DNA of 64,000 nucleotides, from positions 33,858,939 through 33,922,938 of the forward strand of contig NC_073744.1 in assembly GCF_029784135.1 (NCBI RefSeq), read 5' to 3'. Positions 1 to 9,306 of this stretch are shown here, in pieces (the first letter of the stretch is position 1; the number at the start of each line of letters is the position of its first letter). A program made the translations under genes and the position numbers. A model generated the notes under the pieces. It saw only the letters and a program-made list of their open reading frames with translations. It had not been told where the DNA came from and made no database searches. The DNA comes from Toxorhynchites rutilus septentrionalis. Taxonomy: Eukaryota > Arthropoda > Insecta > Diptera > Culicidae.

Positions 1-130
1 TGCCCCATTGGCCACGAAGTCCATAATCGCCCAGCCAGCGCTATCCTACGCCGCACCGTTGGCCTCTAAGGCCATCCTGTCCCAGCCCGCCTATGCCAGC
101 TATGCCGCCCCAACATTGTACCACCACTGA
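1..130 (+). CDS. RR-2 cuticular protein, 3' end only (partial)
   Basis: Reading from base 2, an open frame of 42 codons ends in TGA at 128-130. It encodes a tail of the form [42 protein letters not shown]. This is the Ala/Pro/Tyr-rich carboxyl tail of the RR-2 cuticle proteins found further along the window; it most resembles gene A (4687-5384), which shares the [11 protein letters not shown] ending before LYHH. The R&R chitin-binding domain, signal peptide and promoter lie outside the window. Same strand as genes A and B, so it is probably the previous member of the tandem cluster. The product would be a secreted structural protein of the cuticle. Identity as a cluster member is secure; it is truncated by the window edge, not visibly by mutation. 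Confidence 0.9.
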   Translation, partial: APLATKSIIAQPALSYAAPLASKAILSQPAYASYAAPTLYHH

Positions 131-540
131 GCCGGTGAAATCGATATGGACTGTTTATTTGTTATTTTAAATTGTGCAGAAATGAGACTTGAATAGATGT
201 AAATATCATCCAATATGTTTTGTTTTTTTTTGCATGCATGCATTCTTGTAAGAACAAAAAAAAAAGATTATCTATAATTTCCACTTACGATGTTAAACTG
301 TATTCAGGAGACGGATATTCAGTATGGTTTTTGAGATGCATACCTGCAACGAAAACAGAAACCATTTATTGATATTGGGAAATTCTCCATTTCTGGTAAA
401 AACGGTAAAGTCTTAGAAAATCAACGCATGAAGATGAGATATACATCATTTTGAAGTTTAAACTTTCAAGTTTTCGATTCTACAAAAAATTTTCATCTTG
501 TTGTCTGCAGATGTAGTGAACAAAAATGTCGAGAAGAAAT
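131..540. repeat. Spacer and left half of a dispersed repeat (second copy at 22300-22570)
   Basis: No gene seen. From about 425 the sequence matches 22311-22400 (shared strings such as ATACATCATTTT versus GCACATCATTTT, and AACAAAAATGTCGAG versus GACAAAAATATCGAG). The match resumes at about 1390-1550, where both copies share TTTTTTGCCAA-like and AACGTTCCTG strings, so 541-1380 interrupts this older repeat. The first 300 bases after the gene hold its 3' UTR; no canonical AATAAA is visible there. Confidence 0.55.
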
Positions 541-1380
541 TGGTCGGTGATAAGTCAGAGGGGACCAAGTCGCAAAACTGAAAATTTCGAGTGATTGATT
601 ACATTTGGTTAAGCATTATGTAAACTACATACCACATTTATCAGATTTGGAAAATTTCGCATACAGCAGAAATAACGGATCGAAATTGTTATGATTGATC
701 AACGAAAACTCCTCATAGTATGCAGTCAGAGCGGACCATTTACCATTTACCATGGTGAGGTGACTCTGTATCATGTGCAGACAGAGTGGACCAAATATCA
801 ATCATTTGTATATTGAATTTAAACAGGCGCCAGATTCAAACCAACGAAACATTGTTCTTGTAGCTTATAGGTACCTTGTTGAAATGTACTTGAACCCGTA
901 AGTGTAAAATGTGCACATTCTGAGTATTTTAAAAAATAAAACACTCTGACTGAAAAAATCAGTGAAAAATTGTGGTCTTCGGTGTGAATGATCGCAAAAT
1001 GTGCTATTTCAGAGTGCGGTTTAGACTCGATGACAATGAATTTGAATTTGACGATTCTGTTAAGAAATACTGCTTAAGATTATTGAAAATGGGTGGTATA
1101 TGCTTTATAATGCAAGCCGGGCAATCATATTCATGCCTGTAATAGATGACAGAGACTGTTATGCTGAACGCAACCAAATGTTTACGCAGTCCTTCTCACT
1201 CTAATTTTCATAACAGAATGGCACACTTTGACTCACAACTGTTATTTGATTGAGAAATATTTCGAAATTGTTCAGTCATAGTGAACCAAATCTAAAAAGT
1301 TGCAGAGCACTGAACTTCAAGTTCGTTTTACTCGAAATCATACAAATTTTACATGGTCCGGTCTGACTTAAAACCGACCA
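541..1380. mobile_element. Non-autonomous TIR element (~840 bp) with subterminal repeats
   Basis: The left end TGGTCGGTGATAAGTCAGAG and the reverse complement of the right end TGGTCGGTTTTAAGTCAGAC match at about 18 of 20 positions, so these are terminal inverted repeats. AAT (538-540 and 1381-1383) flanks both sides, a possible 3-bp (or AAAT 4-bp) target duplication. The paralogous repeat at 22311-22560 lacks this insert. Internally, the TIR sub-motif GTCAGAGNGGACCA recurs near 555, 725, 780 (CAGACAGAGTGGACCA) and, diverged, 1277, as expected of transposase-binding subterminal repeats. No transposase frame is present. Superfamily is not assigned. Confidence 0.6.
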
Positions 1381-2116
1381 AATAAAGAATCGATTTCTTT
1401 CTTATTCATGAATTTTGAGGACTAACAAATTTTTTGCCAACTCAATCAATTGCAAATTCAATTAACCTTATCAACTAGTTTTTATTGGATCTCTATAACG
1501 TTCCTGCACGACCTTTCAAGACAAAGATATTTTTGTTTGAATGAAAAATTTACCCTTCGTTTTTTATGATGAATTGATCAATAAATAATAATCCCAGCAC
1601 AAATCGAATTTCAGTTTTGAGAACTCCATTAAATTCGTATAAGAATAATTCGTTATTTACGTTATAAAAAAGATTTTTTTTTATCGTTTTAAAAAAAAGA
1701 GCCAAAAACAGGTTTTCATACTATTTTACCGAATCTGCTGTAAATTCTAATGTTCTTAGGCAAATTTTTGGCTGATTATAATTATACAGAATTTAATGAA
1801 TTACACAGAATTCAAAAACTATATTTGAATCATTATTTATTGATCTATCAATCATCAAATTTGAAGACGAGGTTTTTCATATACATGAAATCGGGGTTTA
1901 AAAAAAAATATTTTGATGCCAAATGTCTTAAAATTACATGAAACGTTGAGATCTACTGTCATTTCGGAAAAAAAATTGTCAAAAATCGTTTCATTTTTTT
2001 CGTTTTTTCGGAATACGTGGCAAAACGTGTGGTTTTGTGACAATGAAAATGGTCATTTCGATTTTTCATACGGAACTTATTGCGAAATGTTGGTTCGCAC
2101 GATAAAATAACCTAGA
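1381..2116. other. Spacer; right half of the interrupted repeat plus AT-rich sequence
   Basis: The stretch 1390-1550 is the right part of the repeat shared with 22430-22570. The rest is AT-rich with homopolymer runs. Part of 1910-2010 (AAATTACATGAAACGTTGAG) resembles 2846-2900 and is repeat debris. I see no gene here. Confidence 0.5.
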
Positions 2117-2766
2117 AAAATTTCATACAAACTCGACTGACCATTGGCAGCACCATCTCAGATTGCAGTGAAACGTTGTGAGTGTAAAGACATTGGTCAT
2201 TTGAGCAACTTTGCAAACTTGAAATTTTTTAAATGAAAAATCTACTTTATAACTCTTAAACTATAATATCTACAAAATTCTAGTCATAATATGAAATGTA
2301 GGAAATTGTTTAAATTTTTAAAAAAAACCAAAATTTTTTCAAACAAAAATTACACTGAAAACCTTTTTTTTTATCTGAAAAAAATGGTATGAATAGGCCT
2401 TACAATTTCCAACACTACAACACACCACACCATAACATCAGAGGATTGGCACTTTTCACAGGGAAAGAGTTTTCCAACAACAACTTTTTCATGTTTTCTT
2501 TGTACAACAACTATTAGAATTTGTCTCGTAACATTGTTATGGATAAATTATCGTTTTTTTACATGTTCTGAATTTTTTTCTATTTGAAAACATGTCAAGG
2601 ACATGTGTGAAACATGATGTGAAACGCGAGAATTTACACATAGAAATGTTATGAGTAAAACATTGCAAAGTTGTTCAAATGACCAATGTCTTTACACCCA
2701 CGACGTTTAACTGCTATCTGAGATAATGCTGCCAACTCCTAAGACGAGTTGGCATGGAATCCGTCC
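2117..2766. mobile_element. Foldback (MITE-like) element, GACGAATTTCATGCCAAC family, copy 1
   Basis: The left arm (from about 2117; TGACCATTGGCAGCACC, then GTGTAAAGACATTGGTCATTT) is inverted at the right (AATGACCAATGTCTTTACAC at about 2680-2700, then GCTGCCAACTCC, ending GTTGGCATGGAATCCGTC). The middle is AT-rich and non-coding. Related copies are at 24739-25696 and 27628-28668 and a remnant at about 36070-36135. Ends are approximate because the left terminus is diverged. Confidence 0.6.
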
Positions 2767-3268
2767 CTATGCAAAATATTAGCTCAATCGGACTTCATTT
2801 TCTAGTACCGCAGACGTCAAAATTTGTTTTTTTAAATCGAATCTTTAAATTACAAGAAACGTCGAGATTTATTGTTTTCCCGAAAATAATTTTTTGTCAA
2901 AAAATGACTTTTTGGCACTCTGCCGTCTGAAAAAGCAATTTTTGAAAAAAAAATCTCGAGATAACATAAATCTCGACGTTACTGGCTATTATAAGACATT
3001 TGGCCCTTATATTATTATTTTAATCCCGATTACATGTACTATCATCGAATACCCTGATGTGGCCCGACTGACTTTTTCCATTCCCAGAAGTCAAATGTCG
3101 AGCCACACTCGTGGTGATTCGATTGATTCAAAGTGATAACATCGAGACTAACCAATGATGCATTTGCCAATCACAACGCACTAGGGCGCTCAGTAGTGAA
3201 GTAGTTCTGTAGCGTTCGAACTTGGTCCATTCTGTTGGAAAAAATTAAGTTATAGGTTGAGCGATTAA
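2767..3268. other. Spacer without recognisable gene
   Basis: AT-rich sequence with a fragment (2840-2960) related to other repeats in the window, carrying ATTACAAGAAACGTCGAG. A short 80-codon frame here has no recognisable motif and looks like chance. No promoter or RNA signal seen. Confidence 0.45.
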
Positions 3269-3500
3269 CATGTTGAGGCCCGCGTCGTTACCGCGTTTGA
3301 GAGTTTTGGTAGGAAATCGCTGACTGACTGGGACTGACAGTAACAAAATATGAAAATAAAAATATGTATGGTTTGTTTTAGGAAGTGTTACAATATGTGG
3401 CTACTTTCTAGTCGAATTTCTGACTATTTTTTATTCATACAATAAGTATCTTTGAGAACTGAAACCGACACTGATATTGTGCAAACGCTCTTGATGCGGA
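3269..3500. repeat. Arm of a foldback family (GACTGGGACTGACAGTAAC), copy 1
   Basis: Contains GACTGGGACTGACAGTAAC, then GAATTTCTGACTATTTTTTA and a stretch ending GCAAACGCTCTTG. The same order of strings occurs at 14047-14276, inverted at 14296-14476, in part at 24360-24450 and again at 62135-62290. Only one arm is present here. Confidence 0.6.
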
Positions 3501-4602
3501 CTGAATGGAAAGCGCAACAAAAAAAAAGAAAACCCAACTTGATTTAGGAAAATGCGTTTGAAAAATGTTTAACTGATGAATTAGTCGCTATCATAACGGT
3601 ATTGTATCGAAAGTGGCCTTCTTTGAAGGTGACAAGCATAGAATTTATGTATTGGGTACAAACACAAGAAAACATATGTTGACAAACGTGAATCTCACCC
3701 TCGAAGTGAAAATCTTTATGTTAAGAATTAGCATAGAACAGATAAATGAATTAATAATTGTTTTTTCTATGCAAGTAATTCTGCATTTCACTTCGTTTGT
3801 ATAGAAAAACGAGTTTAGACTGTGAGAAACTTCATCAAAACTATCAGTTTCCTACAAAATTCAATCTGGAAATGTTTTCAATTGCGAAAGTAGAATAATC
3901 GATCAATAAATGATGTAAAAGTTTAATGTATTTCACTGGACATCTAATTCATAGATAAGGTCAATAACTCGTCACAGATCGAGATCAAAATTACATATAC
4001 GCATATTTTTCTGCAATTTATACTCCCAAGATTCGGTAATGAACTTCGCACCGGTCATAGGCAATACGCCCAGTTCAGCGACCCCACTTCAACTGGTTAC
4101 AACGTTGAACACAGTTGAACACCATGGCAAAAACGCACAAACGGAAGCATTAATTTCGCGCAAGGTCTGCTAGACTTTTGTGCCTTCTCGTCAATGCCGA
4201 CCCATTACAGAGAGTCATAAAATCGGGCCCAGATTAAAATTCCCCCCGGGTCAATCAAAGGCTACCTGAAAATAGCGATTTCATGCGACGGATGGCTATC
4301 GGAATCGTGAAATTCTTGTGTAAGGAAAACAAGAAACAACGAACCATTCAATCGCGCGATCGATTTAATTGCAAGCGGCTTGGCGGAATTCTTCGCCGAA
4401 AAATCAGCATCCGAGTCGAGACACCGCCAGATCAGGTCCGCTCAAGTTCATCGCTCAAGTTCACTTTCGCTACACGTGAGAGAAACACACGGGGCGGGGG
4501 TATGGATGTGTGCATATGTTGGGCGTACGGAAAGGATAAACGAGAAGAGCGGACGACAGCGACATTATACTTGTTCGAATTGGAGCGCAAAAATTTTGTT
4601 GC
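3501..4602. other. Spacer and distal upstream region of cuticle gene A
   Basis: No coding sequence I can support; the 148-codon frame starting at 4283 runs through the promoter of gene A and is chance. The stretch 4370-4602 matches the region upstream of gene B (about 11330-11536), sharing GCCGAAAA and the doubled CTCAAGTTCATC-CTCAAGTT block (4441-4463; 11392-11410), so the A/B duplication includes upstream DNA. A CACGTG E-box core lies at about 4473. Confidence 0.5.
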
Positions 4603-4640
4603 TATAAATTGGGAACGACGGTTCCGTTTAGCCACAGTTC
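4603..4640 (+). promoter_or_regulatory. Core promoter of cuticle gene A (TATA plus initiator-like CACAGTTC)
   Basis: TATAAA at 4603-4608 within GCTATAAATTGG; CACAGTTC at 4633-4640. From the T of TATAAA to the C of CAGTTC is 32 nt, the normal distance for a TATA-positioned start. The ATG of gene A is at 4687, giving a 5' UTR of about 50 nt. The same geometry occurs in all seven complete genes of the cluster. Confidence 0.8.
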
Positions 4641-4686
4641 AATCGGTTTCATTGCTCAGTGAACAACAGCCAAAGCAATCATCAAA

Positions 4687-5384
4687 ATGGCATTCAAGGT
4701 GTGTACCAGTGATGCAATGGACTTTTTAATTGTGTTTTCGATAAGTGATTGGAACAAAAGTGCTATTAATTTTATGTAATCGTTTTGCAGTTTGTGACTT
4801 TCCTCGCCCTGGTGGCTGTTGCCCGTGCTGGAATCATCGCTTCCCCAGCTCTGTCCTATGCTGCTGCTCCATCCCATCTGTCCTATGCTGCTCCAGCCCA
4901 TCAACTGTCCTATGCCGCTCCATTGACCAAGACCTTGGTTGCCGCCCCACTCACCAAGCAAGTCGTTGCCGAGGAATACGACGCTCATCCTCAGTACTCC
5001 TTCTCTTACGGAATCGCTGACGGACACACCGGAGACCAGAAGGAACAGCACGAATCCCGCGATGGGGATGTTGTCAAGGGAGCTTACTCCGTTGTTGATC
5101 CAGATGGTTTCAAGCGTACCGTCGAGTACACCGCCGACCCACACAACGGATTCAACGCCGTCGTCCACCGTGAGCCACTCGGCCATGTGAAGGTCGCTGC
5201 TGCTCCAGTTCTTGCCGCCAAGACCATTGTTGCCCAGCCAGCCCTTTCTTACGCCGCTCCATTGGCCCAGAAGACCATCATCTCGCAGCCAACTCTCTCT
5301 TACGCCGCCCCATTGGCCCAGAAGACCATCATCTCCCAGCCAGCCTATGCCAGCTATGCTGCCCCATCCCTGTACCACCATTAA
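4687..5384 (+). CDS. RR-2 cuticular protein, gene A (two exons, 201 aa)
   Basis: Exon 1 is 4687-4698 (MAFK), the intron 4699-4790 (GTGTGT...TTTTGCAG, 92 nt), exon 2 4791-5384, stop TAA. The start is set by the TATA box 84 bp upstream, the clean GT/AG intron and the conserved MAFK mini-exon; reading exon 2 alone loses the true start. The signal peptide is [18 protein letters not shown], cleaved near residue 17. Residues 20-62 are an AAP/SYAAP-rich arm. Residues ~66-133 are the R&R type 2 chitin-binding domain, with [31 protein letters not shown] and [16 protein letters not shown]. The tail has two copies of a [15 protein letters not shown] unit and ends YHH. RR-2 proteins bind chitin and form sclerotised or rigid cuticle. 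Closest relative is gene B; A has one more C-terminal 17-aa unit and one fewer N-terminal SYAAPAHQL unit. Confidence 0.95.
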
Positions 5385-6239
5385 GAGCTGTTATCGTTGA
5401 TTGTTTGTTGACTGTACTAACTTATTGAAAACCGTGAACTGAATATATGAGAACATTGTAAATAGTAGAAATGTGTTTGTTTCTGTTTCTGTTTTAATCT
5501 CTACATGAAGATTCTTCAGGGCTATGCTATAACTTCCTATCGAATTGAGATCGTGAGTTTGTCATCAAAATCTCATACAACTATTCGCAGACAAAACGCA
5601 ATCATGACGATTGCGTGATTAACGCCAAAAAAATGCTTCCCTCCATTCCATCCGAGCTTCATTTATATAATCTGCGTTGATCCGAAGAATCACGTGTGCA
5701 TAGCTTCATAGTCGGATTTAAGAATTAAGGCAATGTTTGAAACTATAAGAAGTAAGCAAGACATCCTACAGTTCGAACGCAAACGGAAGCACTAGTGAAA
5801 ACATTGTCTACCAAACTGGTATCTCTTCTTCTCGTTAACGATCAGTTGCTTAGTGTCATAAAATCATGCAGCGGATGAAATATCCCCTCAGGTTGATTGA
5901 GGACCTGAAAATAGCTCCATGTGATGTATTGTTATCGGAAACAAATTTTGTGCGGAGAAAAAATATATAGCCCTGGGAAACATATGAGAGCACTCGAGAA
6001 AACTTCTCTACTGCCAGAAAAAAAACCAGCAATGCGAAGACGCATAAAATATAGATAAACCACCAACGTGCAACTCTTCGATCTGGGTATGAAAACTTGA
6101 ATCTGGAATACAATAATGCTTTTGAATCCGGACATTTTTTCATTACGTTCAATATCAGCCGAAACCTAACATTTTTTGCATTTTGAATCTATGTGACTGA
6201 TAGTTACTATTGGGTCAATGTCAATATATTGGAAAAAAA
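5385..6239. other. Spacer after gene A
   Basis: Presumed 3' UTR of gene A followed by AT-rich sequence. GAATATATGA near 5440 could serve as a weak poly(A) signal, but no AATAAA is seen. Nothing coding is recognised. Confidence 0.4.
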
Positions 6240-6667
6240 ATCATCATCGAATTTCAAAAATCGACCATGTACATTTTGTTTATTGGCCCAAAAAATGAAC
6301 TGTGCAAAGTTTCATCTAAATCGGACATGATTTAGGGGTGTCTCAAAGCGCTCAAAGTTTTGATTTTTTGGCCACTCAGACAAAGTCCCAATAAGTCGAT
6401 TTTCAGACAATTTTTTCAGGGAACACCAGATCTCGACGTTTTATGCATTTTTAAGTCATTTGGAATAAAAAAAAACTCGATTTTTACAAATTCCCTTTAC
6501 TCCCCCTTGGAAGATTTTCGAGGATCAAAAAATCAAAACTTTGAGCGCTTTGAGGCACCCCTAAATCATGTCCGATTTAGATGAAACTTTGCACAGTTCA
6601 TTTTTTTGGGCAAATGTACATGGTCGGTTTTTGAAATTTGACATGACCATTTTCGCTGTCACCCTAG
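6240..6667. mobile_element. Foldback element, CTAGGGTGRCAGCG family, copy 1
   Basis: Long inverted arms: GGGGTGTCTCAAAGCGCTCA and AAGTTTTGATTTTTTGG on the left are mirrored by AATCAAAACTTTGAGCGC and TTTGAGGCACCCCTAAATCA on the right (arms about 6251-6372 and 6524-6645). The right end is CATTTTCGCTGTCACCCTAG. The reverse complement of that end matches the left end of the copy at 21782 with one mismatch. The left terminus of this copy is lost. Non-coding. Confidence 0.7.
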
Positions 6668-6701
6668 TGTACATAATTCAAATCATGAATAAAAAATGGG
6701 T

Positions 6702-7326
6702 GGGTTATACCGTTCTGAATCATATTTCGGACACTTTGTTCTAATATATTTAAATACTTAATTGCTTCTTTAGAGTAATCCCTTGGTTTCACTATCATTT
6801 CATACGAGAACTACATTTGAATTATAACATAATCGGCAGAAATCTTACAACACTACTCACTATCGTTTGTGTTTGACGTTTGCTTAGCATGAGCACGTAG
6901 AATTTACCCGTTCATCAATATTTTAATTTCTCCCGTGTTTCATCAGTTCTCATTATGGTTAACAGTTTACTGTGATTGCTTGGTAAGTGTTTCGCAGTTG
7001 ACTATAAAATATAATCAAGTTTAATGTAATTTTCGTTCAAAAAATTACAAAATAAAGTGTCCGAAATTTGAATTCAATCTGTCCGAAATTTGATTTAGTG
7101 TCCGAAGTTTGATTTTTATTCGCTTCATTTGAAAAGCATTTTATTCGATGTTTTTTTTATGTTTTCAATCAAATAGGTACCAAAGTAGAAAGCTTAAAAG
7201 CGTATTGAACTAATTTATTAAAAATATCAACCAAATAATACCTGTGCATAGAGTTGAGACCTGTTTTCTGAATCATATGCCTTAAGCGTCCGAAATATGA
7301 TTCAGAACGGTATCTATGGTATAACC
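6702..7326. mobile_element. Foldback MITE, GGTTATACC...CTGAATCATATTTCGGAC family
   Basis: The left end GGTTATACCGTTCTGAATCA, continuing TATTTCGGACACT, is the inverse of the right end TCCGAAATATGATTCAGAAC, then GGTATCTATGGTATAACC. The right half also holds two further TGTCCGAARTTTGA copies near 7060-7110. About 625 bp, AT-rich, no transposase frame. Confidence 0.65.
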
Positions 7327-8429
7327 GCAGTTGGCTTAGAAAGCATTTGTTTGTATTGATTAAATTATTGATTGAATGAAACAATTTTTGAATTCAATTG
7401 AATTCAACATATTTACTGTGTAAGTAAAGAATTGGAACAAACGACATGTAATGTGAGGCACCTTGGTTTTGATGACTGTTTTAGGGAACACATTTCGGTG
7501 GGAACAAAAATTCCCCCACCTTGCATGTATTTGCAATGCCAATGTATTCCCCAGGTTCCGGACCAATCAAAACGGACCGTTATGGCGTTTAGATAGTTCT
7601 TGACATTTTACAGTTATACAATTGTTTATCTCAGGAGAATAACATTTCATTAATTGGGATGGATGCGTAGAAATATTTCCTATCAATTGATGCAAATATC
7701 TTTTCGATCTATCAAGAAATGTTCGAGTTATAAGCATTCGAAATCTTTCATTTTTTCCTGCATGTTCTGTGATTAGATTTTCATTTTACCCCCCATATAT
7801 TCCGGTTAGACGTAGTTCTACGTCAAAAGTGTACGGATTTGAAATCACGGCACAATGAGATAATTTACAAATTTTGAACAATTATAACTTGATTTTGTGG
7901 AATCTGTGATTCATAGCTTACTTGAAAGCCTCCTTATTCTATATCGGCATCATAAATGAAATTCCTGTGCCTCTTTCAAATTCTGAGATCTTTGCTCCTT
8001 GTATGTCACTGAGCTGGGTGCGATGTACTATGCTCCAGGGATCATTATAACATTGCCCATCGACCTTCATTTTATCTTTGCAGAAAGTCTCAGCTCAATA
8101 GAGGCTATCCTATATGTTGCTAAACACTCATCTTATTTCCTAATAAGAAAAAGACTACTATTGAGTGTTTTGGTCGAAAAATTATTCAAGATAACCTCAG
8201 AATGAGTTCCCTCCTACCTTTCGATTCCGGAGAATGAGAAAGCAGACTCGCCAGTTAAGGTGAGCGCTTCTGGAGGCAAACTGATTTTTTTTTATAATTT
8301 TTTTATAATGATTTTTTCCACATTCCTCGTCAGCACACACTAGTAAGTTTGTAGCGAATGTATAGCGAAGATGAGTTCGGTTGTTGGTTACCGCGATTAT
8401 CCCTAACGTATTGACGAGTTCATGGTTTA
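7327..8429. other. Spacer with repeat fragments
   Basis: No gene recognised. An imperfect palindrome GACGTAGTTCTACGTC at about 7809-7824 belongs to a motif that starts several dispersed repeats here (30618, 49064, 50630, 60170). The stretch 7640-7730 (GCGTAGAAATATTTCCTATC, then AATTGATG) is inverted at about 16505-16560. Short frames up to 68 codons have no motif. Confidence 0.4.
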
Positions 8430-9040
8430 AGGGATGGAATGTACACCCAAACTATCGTTGGCAGAAATCATTTTATCTTCGGCAGAAAAATGCCTTTTCG
8501 TGTGCTGAAGCGTGAAATGAACAAATAAAAGCACCCTTTTCAAAGGCTTTAAGATGTTTGTGTATAAGGGAGCAGACATCTCTTTCTCTCAGACTGAACG
8601 TCAGCTTGGGATTGTACCCAAAATAAAATCAAACAACGTCAACGGGAATCGAATCTAGGCCGGCTGGGATGCAAGGCTGTTTTACACGACCATGCAATCC
8701 ACATAGCCACTGGAGCTGTTGCATGAATGCGTGATAATATTACACCACATTATTAAGTGCAGTTGGAAAATGTTTTCTATGAGTAAAAAGAAGAGCATAA
8801 ACGTGAATCTATTTCTTTCTCGGTTTGGGCCTTGTACGTGACAAAGTATGCGGAAAGCTTTAATGCGTGCTTATTTGCAATGTGTCTCGAGTTTCGCTCG
8901 CTTATATTGCTCTTATATTGCTATAGCATATATATTATACAAATTATATACCAGTATGGCGGAGTAGCATACTTTCTGTGATTTTGGGCCTATTTAAATA
9001 ACAAATCGGGATGCCAAAACATGTGCTAAAAATTAATTTT
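8430..9040 (-). repeat. ~600 bp dispersed repeat with tRNA-like core, copy 1
   Basis: Homologous over its length to 31815-32440: CGCCCAAACTA/CACCCAAACTA at the start, GGGCCTTGTACGTGACAAAG versus GGGCCGTGTACATATGTGAC in the middle, and ATATATATTATACAAAT near the end. On the minus strand 8640-8712 resembles the 5' half and T-arm of a tRNA: A-box-like TGGCTATGTGG (8699-8709) and B-box-like AGATTCGATTCCC (8644-8656). The bracketing stems do not close into a good tRNA, so a SINE or tRNA-derived repeat is more likely than a tRNA gene. Confidence 0.6.
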
Positions 9041-9052
9041 AAGTGTAAATGC

Positions 9053-9306
9053 ATACTTCCTCTGAACCCTCCTATACTTGCGCATACGGTCTGACAAACC
9101 AAAATTCGATGAGGAAGCTGGATTAAATGATTATTAAAACGGAATAAAGTTAAAGAAAAAATAATTTCTGGAGTTTTTTCATTCAATCGTATCTTTATCT
9201 TTAAATAAGTACCAATAATGCGTAAAAAATACACAAAGCAATATAACAGAGACGCGTAGTACACGAGTACACGAGTTACGGTTTTTGCGCGAGTACAGGA
9301 GGGTTA
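9053..9306. mobile_element. MITE with CCCTCCTRTACTYGCGC terminal repeats
   Basis: The left end AACCCTCCTATACTTGCGCA and the right end GCGCGAGTACAGGAGGGTTA are inverted repeats about 250 bp apart. Partial copies: 13728-13770 (CCCTCCTATACTCACGCATA), and a right end at about 21535-21560 (GCGGGTACAGGAGGGTTAAT). Non-coding. Confidence 0.6.

Noticed and set aside
4283..4729. 148-codon frame upstream of gene A
   Set aside because: It covers the TATA box, 5' UTR and first exon of gene A in other frames and shows no motif.
4656..5381. Long minus-strand open frame (241 codons) opposite gene A, and similar ones opposite B, D, E and F
   Set aside because: They are mirror frames caused by the GCC/GCT-rich repeat codons of the cuticle genes; they run through promoter or intron, and their [12 protein letters not shown] content is the reverse of SYAAP repeats.
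8640..8712. tRNA gene
   Set aside because: Only box-like motifs; no convincing cloverleaf, and the whole region is a dispersed repeat with a second copy at 31815.
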